This document shows, piece by piece, positions 16,917 through 25,281 of a stretch of 64,000 bases of DNA. The stretch is from NCBI RefSeq assembly GCF_017355935.1, contig NZ_JAFIQT010000002.1, positions 434,001 through 498,000 on the forward strand. Direction: 5' to 3'. A program made the position numbers and the translations under genes. How positions within the stretch are numbered: position 1 is the stretch's first letter; each line of letters starts with the position of its first letter. The notes beneath the pieces were generated by a model, which searched no databases, was not told the origin of the DNA, and saw only the letters and a list, made by a program, of their open reading frames with translations. This DNA comes from Telluribacter humicola. GTDB lineage: Bacteria > Bacteroidota > Bacteroidia > Cytophagales > Spirosomataceae.

Positions 16917-18623
16917 CTAGTAGTGAGTATGGTTCACAACGCTGTTTTTCAGATACATTTTGTCCTTTTTGCGGTCCCGGTTGGTGTAGGTAGCTGTGGC
17001 ACTGCCGTATACCCGCAGCAGGCCGTTGCTTAGGGTGATCACCTCTTCCGCACCTTGGCCCATAAAATCAAACTGATGAAAGACCGGGTCTGGAAAATAA
17101 AGCTCTCCCTTGCCTCTGTCATTGATGCGGAACTTGTACCAGAATAGTTCCTCCTTCCCATCACCCCGCCAGTCGCCTTTCACAAAGTCCGGGTTGCCGT
17201 TGAGGGGCTGGCCGGGCCACTTGCCCAGGGCGTTACCCTTGTTGTCGAACCAGTAGAGCTGGCTGGACAGGTACGGCTCGCCGATCTGACGGTTGCCATA
17301 GACTCTGCCCCCGGCTACTACCTGCGGGCCGGGCGTACCTTTCAGAAAATTACCTACCTGTATTTGCTGGGTATGCTCGGCTACCTGCTGCCAGATAATT
17401 TTTCCTGTCATGGCTTCGTAGATGAAAATGCCGACTTCACTGTTGGCGGTCACGATATCCAGTTTACCATCCCCGTTCACATCGCCGAACTTGTAGCTGT
17501 CGGCGTGGTCGTGGTTGTCGGGCAGCAAGTCAAAGCGGTTCCATATTTCTTTGCCGTTGGCATCGAGCAGCAACGACCCCACCAGTATTTCATCCACCCC
17601 GTCCTCATTCAGATCCACCGGATAGATGTAGTGCCCGAGGTTATCTTTCTTCCGCTGTTCGGTGTGCTGCCACAGTTGCTTCAGGTCCGCATCGTACGCG
17701 CTGACCGTCATGGTGCCGCCGTAGTCGGTAAATACGGCCAGTTCGTTGGGCGCGTCCCCACTCAGCTTCGCCACGGCCAGGCGAAAGTTGTTGTAGACGT
17801 GCGGCAGAGGCCCGGTAGGCCAACCGGTTTGCTTTTTTACGCGGCCCGTTTCCCCATCCGCCATCACCAGCCATTCTTTTCCCTCCTCCATGCGCCAGTG
17901 CACCACTTCGGCCCGTCCATCGCCATCAAAATCCCACAAAAGGCCCGGTGCTTCAAACTCCGACCGCTCCTTCTTGTATTCCTCCGGCGCTTTCCACTGC
18001 CAGAGTTCCCGGCCGCTATGGTCAAAAAGGCGCGCCGAAAAATCGGGCTCCAGCACCAGGAAGTCAGTTTGCCCGTCCCCGTTTACATCCCCAAATTTCA
18101 CCGCATTGGAGCGGGGGATCTGGTACTCCTTCAGCAACTTTACGTCTCCATGTAATTGCAGCGCCAACACGCTTTCTTCGTTCAGACTGGGCGACTTGCT
18201 CAACACCAGTACATCGAAAACCGCACCCGGCTGGATGCGGGTAATCTTTACGTAATTCAGTCCTTTGTGCAGCTGAAAGCGCCCCCCTTCCTTCCAGCCC
18301 CACAGGGCATTCCCAAATTGGGCATCTGTTACCTTATCGTTGACGGCCACTTTGAAACTACCCTTGTCGCCTCCACTCCGTACAAAAAGATGATAGGTGC
18401 CTTCCTCGGCCACGCTCACCTGCGTCATCAGGTTCGTAGCCGAATTGAGCCGGATGCCGGTGTTATTAAACAGCCAGGGCACCCGCTGTTCGGCCGCCGT
18501 TGTAATCACGTTCCCTTTGGGTACTTCGTCCAAAAATGAAGAAGCCGGAACCGGCAACAGGACTTGGGCTTTGGCTTGGGTTATAAGGAAGAATAATAAG
18601 AATAAAGAAATGGGGTGTTTCAT
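16917..18623 (-). CDS. Secreted FG-GAP / VCBS repeat protein
   Basis: The protein has 568 residues with a signal peptide (about 1-19). From about residue 195 on there are repeated Ca-binding-like loops in the form D-x-[ND]-x-D-G: FGDVNGDGQTDFLV, WDFDGDGRAEVV, VDLNEDGVDEILVG, FGDVNGDGKLDIVT and GDWRGDGKEELFW. They suggest a seven-bladed beta-propeller. The N-terminal part (about 20-190) looks like a beta-sandwich. Similar repeats occur in rhamnogalacturonan lyases (PL11), so polysaccharide binding or cleavage is possible but not shown. Confidence 0.75.
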   Translation of the reverse strand: MKHPISLFLLFFLITQAKAQVLLPVPASSFLDEVPKGNVITTAAEQRVPWLFNNTGIRLNSATNLMTQVSVAEEGTYHLFVRSGGDKGSFKVAVNDKVTDAQFGNALWGWKEGGRFQLHKGLNYVKITRIQPGAVFDVLVLSKSPSLNEESVLALQLHGDVKLLKEYQIPRSNAVKFGDVNGDGQTDFLVLEPDFSARLFDHSGRELWQWKAPEEYKKERSEFEAPGLLWDFDGDGRAEVVHWRMEEGKEWLVMADGETGRVKKQTGWPTGPLPHVYNNFRLAVAKLSGDAPNELAVFTDYGGTMTVSAYDADLKQLWQHTEQRKKDNLGHYIYPVDLNEDGVDEILVGSLLLDANGKEIWNRFDLLPDNHDHADSYKFGDVNGDGKLDIVTANSEVGIFIYEAMTGKIIWQQVAEHTQQIQVGNFLKGTPGPQVVAGGRVYGNRQIGEPYLSSQLYWFDNKGNALGKWPGQPLNGNPDFVKGDWRGDGKEELFWYKFRINDRGKGELYFPDPVFHQFDFMGQGAEEVITLSNGLLRVYGSATATYTNRDRKKDKMYLKNSVVNHTHY

Positions 18624-18686
18624 AATTTAAATGCAGGTCGTTCTGGAAAGGATAATTGAGTGGCGTCTACCCGCAGCAGTAAATAA

Positions 18687-20426
18687 TTACATTTCAACCA
18701 TCAGGGATGGCCAAAATGCTGGGTTTATGCAGTAAACTATATCAGAATTCTTTCTATTTATGAACCCACTTAAAATTTGCATATTATAATTAAAGTGATA
18801 AATATATTTAGTTTCACCCTGGTTAATTTTGATGCCTAAAAATCCATACCATAACAGTAGATCTATTATTTCTTGCGTGTTGCCGGAATCAAAATCACTT
18901 ACTATCTTTAATAAAGTTTTACTTGATATCTCGGATTTGCAAGCAATAAAGTTATAAAGTATATTTTCAGTTTCTGGACGAATGTCCTGTAATTCATAAC
19001 TAATATCTGTTAATATATCAGTTGAAAAAAAGGATAATCCTTTTTTAATATCCTCTTTTTCAATTCTTTTGTGATTTAAGTTAATAGCATAACTTTTGCA
19101 CTGATTAATTAGGTTGATTAGAAAACGAGGCCTATATAGGGATCTTTCTATTAGATATTGCGAGGTTTCTTCTCCATCTATATGGGGTATACATATTTTT
19201 CTCCATAAATTATCAAAGCTTGTATCTTCGTCAGTATCTATGCTTGCTAAAATTCTTAATTTAACAAGCTCTCTTAATAAATCAGCATCCATCCAATCAA
19301 GTAGAACCTTGGATTCTTTTTGCCTGTCAGAGGTTCCTTTAACTAAAAGCTCATAAACGTCGTTTCGTAAAAAAATTATTGGAAATACTTCTATCCTAGA
19401 CCTTAGAAACTGCCTTTGTATCTTTCTGGAAGCATCAATAAGATTTCTAATGATTGTTAAGTCATCATTTTTTAGCCCAGTAGAGGGCCAGCCTTTATCG
19501 ATATTATCAAAGAGTAACCAAACCTTTTCTTTATGTATTAAATATTGAGCTAGGTTTTCTCTAAGGATATTTATATCATTTTTGTATAAAAGATCTGTAA
19601 GTTCATGTGTTTTTAATCGATTTTTTGAGTTTTCGCCATATTTTTCAGAAAAGTTTGTGGTGAAACGTTGCATTAAGAATGATAATCTTTCAGAAAAATC
19701 ACCTTCGCTTGTATACTTCTCATTTTTGTACAATTCTTCAAGCCTTAAATATGGTTCGTACAAATCAGGGTTAGCCATATGTAATTTTTTGTCTTTTTCA
19801 AGTATCTTATAACATATTTCAAGCAGAAGCAAATATTCCCAAAAGGCAGAAATTGTATGTTCATAAGTTCCTTCTTCTAGATAGTCATGTATAACCTCCT
19901 TAAATTTTATTAGTTTATATCCTTCTGGTTTTAAATCTAGAACAACATTTTTTGAAGAACTTCTTTCTTTATCTCTGATTTGTAAGAAGAGAGCAGACTT
20001 TCCAGAGCCCTTTCTACCAACAACTAATTGATTCTCGCCTCTTCTTGATCTAAGATATGCGTCCGTTTTTAGATAATATGACTCCAAAGTACGCATCTCG
20101 TTTTCCGCGGCAGATGCTCCCAAATCTAATTTCTGTAAATAAGAATAGTTATTCTCATCAGTCTCAATCGTAGATGTTTGGAGTGCTTCAACAACTTCCT
20201 CTGCAAAAGATGCTAAATGAATATTTATCTCATCTATATTATAATAAATATTTACAAAATCTCGGAAATCTAGCGGAATCGGAGAGTCTCCATATTGTAA
20301 TATACATATTTTTTTATTCATGCCGGTGGCTAATCCAGCTATAAAAGAGGCTCTTATATTATGAATTAAATAGTTTGTGGTTTCCTTTCCAAGAATTGAA
20401 ACTACAACACCATAGGATTGGGCCAC
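18687..20426 (-). CDS. P-loop ATPase, Sll1717-type (3' part of a split gene)
   Basis: This is the longest stop-free run after an in-frame TAA at 20658-20660. A GTG at 20426 is the first usual start codon in it, but coding clearly extends upstream to 20657. Walker A is GRKGSGKS (137-144 from the GTG); the Walker-B-like strand is KVWLLFDNIDKGW. The C-terminal half (RPRFLINLINQCKSYAINLN region) looks like the helical end of STAND/AAA-type ATPases. Before the P-loop, HNIRASFIAGLATGMNKKIC resembles a nucleoside-deoxyribosyltransferase-like fold. The DNA is AT-rich with only three GTAC sites, unlike its neighbours, which points to horizontal transfer. Confidence 0.8.
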   Translation of the reverse strand: MAQSYGVVVSILGKETTNYLIHNIRASFIAGLATGMNKKICILQYGDSPIPLDFRDFVNIYYNIDEINIHLASFAEEVVEALQTSTIETDENNYSYLQKLDLGASAAENEMRTLESYYLKTDAYLRSRRGENQLVVGRKGSGKSALFLQIRDKERSSSKNVVLDLKPEGYKLIKFKEVIHDYLEEGTYEHTISAFWEYLLLLEICYKILEKDKKLHMANPDLYEPYLRLEELYKNEKYTSEGDFSERLSFLMQRFTTNFSEKYGENSKNRLKTHELTDLLYKNDINILRENLAQYLIHKEKVWLLFDNIDKGWPSTGLKNDDLTIIRNLIDASRKIQRQFLRSRIEVFPIIFLRNDVYELLVKGTSDRQKESKVLLDWMDADLLRELVKLRILASIDTDEDTSFDNLWRKICIPHIDGEETSQYLIERSLYRPRFLINLINQCKSYAINLNHKRIEKEDIKKGLSFFSTDILTDISYELQDIRPETENILYNFIACKSEISSKTLLKIVSDFDSGNTQEIIDLLLWYGFLGIKINQGETKYIYHFNYNMQILSGFINRKNSDIVYCINPAFWPSLMVEM

Positions 20427-20657
20427 TTGTGCAATTGCATCGTGAGCAGATAGTCGTGGTGATTCATTTGGGTCAAAAGTCCTAAATAGTAGCCTAGCCT
20501 TTTTTATTCTTGAAGTAATTCTACTTGACTCGTCTGTTTTATTCTTTGTCTCTAATAAATAGACAGGGGCTTTATTATTTAAATGAATAACTTCAAATTT
20601 CTGTTTTTGTGAATTGTTATTTTTTAAGAAGGAAGATAGTTTATTAGTGTTTTCATA

Positions 20658-20987
20658 TTAAAGAAAGCCAATAGTGTCAAATATTCCTACCTCTTTTATT
20701 GATAAATTAGAGTCGTTTATAGATTTATTTTTAGTTAGTATTACTGTTTTCTGTTTTCCAATAGCATATCCTATCTCGAATGTAACATTTTCGTTAAGAG
20801 TAGATATATCGGCAATAAAGATGGAGTTCAAATCAATGCTCTCTAAAACCTTATCTCTTATGAAGTTACCCGTAATATTTAGTTCTTTCCATGAAGCTAT
20901 ATTAATGTCTAGCTTTTTTAACTCTTCAATCGTTGCTTCTATTGTGGCTCCAACAGAACTAGGATGGTTTGGGTATGCGTAAAACAT
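20658..20987 (-). CDS. Nucleoside 2-deoxyribosyltransferase/TIR-like domain (5' part of the split gene)
   Basis: The frame encodes 109 residues beginning MFYAYPNHPSSVGATIEATI and containing SIFIADISTLNENVTFEIGY and AIGKQKTVILTKN. The pattern S-x-x-x-x-A-D-I-S then F-E-I-G-Y-A-x-G is typical of nucleoside deoxyribosyltransferase-like and TIR-like folds, some of which cleave NAD+. It ends at a TAA (20658-20660). The same frame then continues open, without any ATG, GTG or TTG for 77 codons, into the ATPase below. The two pieces are therefore one gene of about 766 codons interrupted by a nonsense codon. As it stands only this domain would be made. Confidence 0.72.
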   Translation of the reverse strand: MFYAYPNHPSSVGATIEATIEELKKLDINIASWKELNITGNFIRDKVLESIDLNSIFIADISTLNENVTFEIGYAIGKQKTVILTKNKSINDSNLSIKEVGIFDTIGFL

Positions 20988-21076
20988 AATTCAATATGAT
21001 TTTAGGTTAACTCTTTATGATTTGCAAATAATTTTAATTTTTTTCAAAAATAACAAACCTTAATGCAGAAGCTTAT

Positions 21077-22834
21077 CTACCGGTACTCCTTTGACACCTT
21101 CCGGTACCCCTCCGCATTGGGATGCAGTCCATCCGTGAAGAGTGATTCATCAATGGTACCATCCGGCTTTACCAGTACCTTTCCAGCATCCAGATACTTT
21201 ACGCCCATCTCCTGTGTTAGCGCCGCCAGTTTCAGGTTCAGCTCCCGCACCCGTTTTTCCTCCTTACGACGTGGGTATACGCCTACCATCGTCAAGGTAG
21301 CGGCGGGCTGCCGTACTTTAATTGCCTCGATGAGCTGGCGCCAGCCGGTCAGAATTTCTTCGTCGGTGTTGAGGTGGAAGTTGTTGGTACCGATCATGAC
21401 GTAGATCTTCTGGGCCCCATAGCCATCCAGTTCGCCGTGGTACACGCGCCAGAGCACGTTCTCAATGCGGTCCCAGCCGTAGCCGAGGTTGTGTGCCCCC
21501 ATGGGGTCGAATACCGCCTTCCAGGAGTCAGCACCGGTAGCGCGGGGGCCCTGGGGCAGGCCGCCCCAGAAGTGGGTGATGGAGTTACCGATGAGGAGTA
21601 CTTTGGGCGGGTTGGTCTTATTCATTTGGAGTATTTCGCGGTGGCGGGCGTCCCAGTCGTAGTTGCCGGGTTCGCGCATCTGTATTACGGGGCGGGTGGT
21701 ACTGATGGTACCTACGGGTTCTTTCAGGATCTCACGGATTTTTCTCTCGTAGCCCTGGGCGTAACGCATCATGCCCAGGTCGTTGGGGTGGGTGCCGTCC
21801 ACCATGGTTTCGATGTCCTGTTCCAGGTCCTGCTTAGGGAGCAGGTACAGCTCCTTTATACCTTCGGTCTGTAGCTGGGCGAAGGCCGCCCGCAGTACCT
21901 CGTTTACTTCGGAGTAGTTTTGGCGGCTCCTGGCGTTGATGGCCTCGTCGGTATAGCCGGCATGTTCGACCAGCAGGATCGGCGTAGTGGCCTGCTTCTG
22001 CCGAAGCGTCCTCACCGCGTTTAGGATGCGGGTTTTGACTTCATCTAGCGAGAAGTACTCGCGGTTGACCAGGTTGGGCAGGCAGTCCAGCACGTACAGT
22101 TTGGCCTCTATTTCGGTAAGCATACTAAGTACTTCTTTTTCCAGCTGCCCGTTGCCCGAAAAGCCCAGGTTAATGAGCGGGTGGTCCAGCTTGCGGGAGA
22201 GGATGCCCGTCCAGGCCATGCCGGGGCGGCTGGCGCAGGCGCCCTGGGCGATGGAGGTACCGTATACGACGATGGGTTTGTCCGAGCGGGCGGGCAGGGA
22301 GGAAAACAAAGTACCCTCAGGAGTACCTATCTCCATCCATTTTACGCTGTTGTACAGGGGCAGGTACAGGCGGTACTCGCGGCCCAGCTTGTGGTAGGCA
22401 TCGTTGGGTTCAATATTCCGGTAGTGGTACTCGATGGTGTCGCCAAAGGCGAATCTGGCCGAGCACCAGCGCCAGTCGCCGTCGCTCGAGATGGCGTAGA
22501 GGTCTACCCCGCTGGCTCCGGTAGCGGGCATGTGGGGCAGGGCGTGTTTGCCTTCGACTACGTAGCGTACCTTTATTTCAGGAGCATTGGAGCGGAAGCG
22601 TAGCATCAGGCCCGCCGACTGCCGCGACAGGTTCCATACCACCGGGCGTACTTTGCCCTCGGCCCGGGCCGGTAGGCGATCATACCGGTTCTTGACTTCC
22701 TGCGGCCACGCCTGGCCTTCCAGTACCGGAGTCGAAGCGGTAGCGGGGTTCCACCAGGTAAAGGTACTTTGCGCCTGTACGGCGGTGGTAAGGGTTAGTA
22801 GTAGTAGTAGGGTAGTGGTGGTGATGCGGAGCAT
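21077..22834 (-). CDS. Secreted protein with two SGNH/GDSL hydrolase domains
   Basis: The protein has 585 residues with a signal peptide (about 1-21, ending AVQAQ). After a beta-sandwich-like N-terminus, the first SGNH domain has KPIVVYGTSIAQGACASRPG with Ser as nucleophile and VDGTHPNDLGMMRYAQG with the Asp/His pair. The second has KVLLIGNSITHFWGGLPQG and ends DGLHPNAEGYRKVSKEYR. Each domain has a complete catalytic set. Such proteins are usually carbohydrate esterases (acetyl or similar). It follows the foreign ATPase gene on the same strand. Confidence 0.87.
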   Translation of the reverse strand: MLRITTTTLLLLLTLTTAVQAQSTFTWWNPATASTPVLEGQAWPQEVKNRYDRLPARAEGKVRPVVWNLSRQSAGLMLRFRSNAPEIKVRYVVEGKHALPHMPATGASGVDLYAISSDGDWRWCSARFAFGDTIEYHYRNIEPNDAYHKLGREYRLYLPLYNSVKWMEIGTPEGTLFSSLPARSDKPIVVYGTSIAQGACASRPGMAWTGILSRKLDHPLINLGFSGNGQLEKEVLSMLTEIEAKLYVLDCLPNLVNREYFSLDEVKTRILNAVRTLRQKQATTPILLVEHAGYTDEAINARSRQNYSEVNEVLRAAFAQLQTEGIKELYLLPKQDLEQDIETMVDGTHPNDLGMMRYAQGYERKIREILKEPVGTISTTRPVIQMREPGNYDWDARHREILQMNKTNPPKVLLIGNSITHFWGGLPQGPRATGADSWKAVFDPMGAHNLGYGWDRIENVLWRVYHGELDGYGAQKIYVMIGTNNFHLNTDEEILTGWRQLIEAIKVRQPAATLTMVGVYPRRKEEKRVRELNLKLAALTQEMGVKYLDAGKVLVKPDGTIDESLFTDGLHPNAEGYRKVSKEYR

Positions 22835-23201
22835 AAAGGGTTAAGGGTATTGCTTTTTGACTTGGTGTATAAAGGTAGTCGCTAGATTTAATTTGATTGG
22901 TAATGCCTTACGTCTTGTTTTCGATTTTGGTGGGCTATTCAGGGCCATGCAATCGATTGGCTTTATTCAACTTCTCTGGGTATTACTATCGCTTGCCCTC
23001 CTCCGCCGGGCGGGCGGCGCTCTCCCCACGCCTCTGTACCCTGCGGGCCTGCGCAAAACCAACCGCACATAGGCCCACAGGCTCAGGGCGGCTTAGGGGA
23101 GAGCTGAGAAACTTGGCAGAGTACCTTCTGGTAATGGTAGTACACGTAATTAAATTAAAAAATAAGTACTGTCGCAAACATGAACTAGGCAAGTTCTAAC
23201 A

Positions 23202-23270
23202 GCCCTCTCATAAGCCTCCTTATTTTATGGCCCGACAGGTGCCAATAAAATTAAGAGGCGTTGAGAGGGC
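23202..23270. repeat. Long imperfect hairpin
   Basis: Arms 23202-23230 and 23242-23270 are inverted copies with a few mismatches: GCCCTCTCA pairs with TGAGAGGGC at the ends, GCCTC with GAGGC inside, and a TTTTAT/ATAAAA block near an 11-base loop. It may end transcription of the dehydrogenase gene (stop at 23380), or be a small palindromic mobile repeat. Confidence 0.55.
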
Positions 23271-23289
23271 GGGGCCTGCCCGGCCGTGA

Positions 23290-23363
23290 GGGCGAAAGAC
23301 AGCATTACCCAAGAAAGCTAGGATAAGGGCAAGGGACAGCATTACCCAGAAAAGCCTGAACTT
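23290..23363. repeat. 37-bp imperfect tandem duplication
   Basis: Units 23290-23326 and 23327-23363 share the block GACAGCATTACCCA and most flanking bases. It is not coding. Confidence 0.6.
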
Positions 23364-23379
23364 GAGCTTGAAATTCGAT

Positions 23380-24405
23380 TTAACTAGCTTTATCATCTTT
23401 CAGATGCTCCTCAGCCAGATGCCCTTCAGCGAGTTTACGTTTAACGACATCGGCGGGGTACTTGAGGGCTAGCTTGCGGATGTCGTAGGCGAATTCCTGG
23501 TAGGTCTCCTCCCAAAGTTTAGCCTCTTCTAGGGTATATTTATGAAAACCGTGGGCGTTGGCGACGCCTTTGCCACCGGCCTTGACGATGTCATCAATGA
23601 GCTTGGGTACCTCGGTACTGTTGGAAAGGGTAGGGAAGAGGTCCTTCATGACGGTATGGTAGGCCGGTACCCCCGTCAGATCCATCCAGCCAAATACCCC
23701 GACGAGCGTCATCCAGTAGCCGGTATTGTTGCGGCAGGCGCGGTCTACATCTTCGACGGTCGCGTAGCCATTCTCTACGAGGTAGAAGGCCTCCCGGTAC
23801 ATGGCATAGGCCAGGCGGTTGGCAATGAAGCCCCGGATATCCTTGCGTACCAGCGTGGGTTCCTTGCCCCAGTAGTGCGAGAGGTCATAGAGGTACTCGG
23901 CCTGCGTCTGGTCGCTCTGGTCTCCGCAGATAATCTCCAGAAAGCGGGTGGTGTGCGAAGGCTCGGACCAGTGCAGCCCAAAGAACCGCTCCGGGCGGCT
24001 GGTCTGCTGCTGCAGGAGACTGATGGGTATGGCGGAGGTGTTGCTGGTAAGCAGCGCATCCGTAGAGATGTTGCGCTCTATCTTCTCGTATACGGACTTC
24101 TTGATGTCCAGATTCTCTATCGTACACTCGATCACCAGACCGCAGGGGTTCAGCGCTTCGTAATCTTCCGTGATGGTCAGATGGGCGAGGTAGTGGTCAG
24201 GGGCCTCGCTGATCAGGCCTTCTTTTTGGGCTTTGGTCAGATGCTCCCGGATGCGCCTTTCGGCGTGGTCCAGGTCGGCGGGTATGGGGGCGATGGCTAC
24301 CACCGGGTGTCCGGCTATAAGCAGGCAGGTAGCGATGCTGCATCCCATTAGTCCCAAGCCAACTACCCCGACGGGTATCTGCTGTACGTGTATAGAGTCG
24401 TTCAT
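23380..24405 (-). CDS. 3-hydroxyacyl-CoA dehydrogenase family protein
   Basis: The ATG at 24405 gives 341 residues beginning MNDSIHVQQIPVGVVGLGLM. A longer frame upstream runs through the terminator hairpin of the next gene and is rejected. GVVGLGLMGCSIATCLLIAG holds the GxGxxG NAD-binding motif, LVIECTIENLDIKKSVYEKI and LLTSNTSAIPISLL follow, and GLHWSEPSHTTRFLEIICG carries the catalytic His region (HxxxP variant). IRGFIANRLAYAMYREAFYL starts the C-terminal domain. It oxidises a 3-hydroxyacyl-CoA or related hydroxy acid (lambda-crystallin or carnitine-dehydrogenase-like enzymes are relatives). Confidence 0.85.
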   Translation of the reverse strand: MNDSIHVQQIPVGVVGLGLMGCSIATCLLIAGHPVVAIAPIPADLDHAERRIREHLTKAQKEGLISEAPDHYLAHLTITEDYEALNPCGLVIECTIENLDIKKSVYEKIERNISTDALLTSNTSAIPISLLQQQTSRPERFFGLHWSEPSHTTRFLEIICGDQSDQTQAEYLYDLSHYWGKEPTLVRKDIRGFIANRLAYAMYREAFYLVENGYATVEDVDRACRNNTGYWMTLVGVFGWMDLTGVPAYHTVMKDLFPTLSNSTEVPKLIDDIVKAGGKGVANAHGFHKYTLEEAKLWEETYQEFAYDIRKLALKYPADVVKRKLAEGHLAEEHLKDDKAS

Positions 24406-24523
24406 AGTAAGAGTTAAGTTGTGGTTAGGTTGATCCGGTAACGAGGCTTTATGAGGAAAGTTTCTCCTTCGGTAGCCCAATGATAGTATAAAATGAGGCA
24501 ACTGTCTCAGTAGATAGCTCAAT

Positions 24524-24570
24524 ATAAAAGCAGCGGCAGCCGGGAATCTCCCGGCTGCCGCTGCTTTTAT
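24524..24570 (-). terminator. Long perfect stem-loop terminator
   Basis: A 22-bp perfect stem (24524-24545 with 24549-24570) around the 3-base loop ATC. The core is AAAAGCAGCGGCAGCCGGGA with its inverse. It starts 19 bases past the stop of the Gln-rich protein gene on the minus strand. Confidence 0.9.
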
Positions 24571-24588
24571 CAATGGATACTACTTGTT

Positions 24589-25077
24589 TTATTCTTGTCT
24601 GTTCCGGATGATATACCTTCCATCAGAGTGTACTCCCACAACTTCCTGGTTGGCTCGTATCAGATTTCTTTCACGGAATCGGGTATTGAGTTGATTCTGT
24701 ATGTCAGTGGCGTTCTGATTGCCTCTCATCTGGGTATCCAGTCCTCTCATTTGATCCTCCTGCAGTACTTCGCTTACATCTACAAAGTTCTGCTCACCCA
24801 TGTTATCATAGTTCATGGTAGTCATGTCCACCTGCGTTAGTCCCTGTATCATTTGCCCTACCGGATCATTGGTCTGCTGTCCGGCTTGTTGTCCAGTTTG
24901 CTGGCCACCAGTCTGCTGGCCACCAGTCTGCTGGCCACCAGTCTGCTGATTGGTTCGGGGCTGATTGGTATTCTGTCTCGGTTTGTTCGTATTGGTCTGA
25001 GCTTCTGAAACAAATGGAGCGGCAATCCCCATCACACATACTAGCCCTACTGCCCAAATTTGCTTTTTCATAAGCAT
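24589..25077 (-). CDS. Secreted Gln/Thr/Gly-repeat protein, function unknown
   Basis: The protein has 162 residues (or 160 from the second Met). The signal peptide is about residues 1-26, ending SEAQ. After it comes an Asn/Gln-rich part with QQTGG repeated in tandem, encoded by three exact copies of a 15-base unit at 24901-24945. The C-terminal half (VGQMIQGLTQVDMTTMNYDN and later VGVHSDGRYIIRNRQE) is non-repetitive and may be folded. No family is recognised. It is followed by a strong terminator. Confidence 0.7.
   Translation of the reverse strand: MLMKKQIWAVGLVCVMGIAAPFVSEAQTNTNKPRQNTNQPRTNQQTGGQQTGGQQTGGQQTGQQAGQQTNDPVGQMIQGLTQVDMTTMNYDNMGEQNFVDVSEVLQEDQMRGLDTQMRGNQNATDIQNQLNTRFRERNLIRANQEVVGVHSDGRYIIRNRQE
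24901..24945. repeat. Three exact 15-bp tandem units inside a CDS
   Basis: The unit CTGGCCACCAGTCTG occurs three times in a row and encodes the QTGGQ repeat on the minus strand. Slippage here would change repeat number in frame. Confidence 0.9.
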
Positions 25078-25281
25078 AGTTTATTTAAAGGTTAACACTG
25101 CTCGTCAACTTATTAAAACTATGCCTGGTGCTATGTTAAATAATTGTTAATTAGCAAGTTACGGTAAAAGAGATGAAAAAGGGTATTCTGAATCAGCAGA
25201 GGGCATATTGTATAAATCCCCACTTATTTTACTAGAGTTACAAAATGTATCTGAACTTCTACAAGAAGTAGAAGAAGTACC

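Larger units (their letters stand above)
22835..23379. other. Gene-free gap rich in hairpins
   Basis: No convincing gene is present in this stretch; the short open frames lack start context and family likeness. It holds a nested inverted repeat (23019-23104), a long imperfect hairpin (23202-23270) and two 37-bp near-copies in tandem (23290-23363). Confidence 0.6.

Noticed and set aside
17364-18155. Long open frame (263 codons) on the plus strand opposite the FG-GAP gene
   Set aside because: It is the antisense shadow of a GC-rich gene, with low-complexity Val/His-rich content and no family likeness.
18670-21045. Possible target-site duplication AAATAATT at both ends of the AT-rich ATPase gene
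   Set aside because: Eight A/T bases match easily by chance in AT-rich DNA, and no inverted ends or transposase accompany them.
22897-23199. 100-codon plus-strand frame in the gap after the SGNH gene
   Set aside because: Composition and the overlap with hairpins speak against coding; no homology recognised.
23542-24351. Long plus-strand frame (269 codons) opposite the 3-hydroxyacyl-CoA dehydrogenase
   Set aside because: Antisense shadow; the minus strand carries all the dehydrogenase motifs.
24406-24573. Longer start for the 3-hydroxyacyl-CoA dehydrogenase
   Set aside because: The extra 56 codons run through the perfect terminator hairpin at 24524-24570 and precede the conserved N-terminus.
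24901-24945. Three tandem 15-bp units as a CRISPR-like array
   Set aside because: No spacers; the units are in frame within a coding region and encode QTGGQ repeats.
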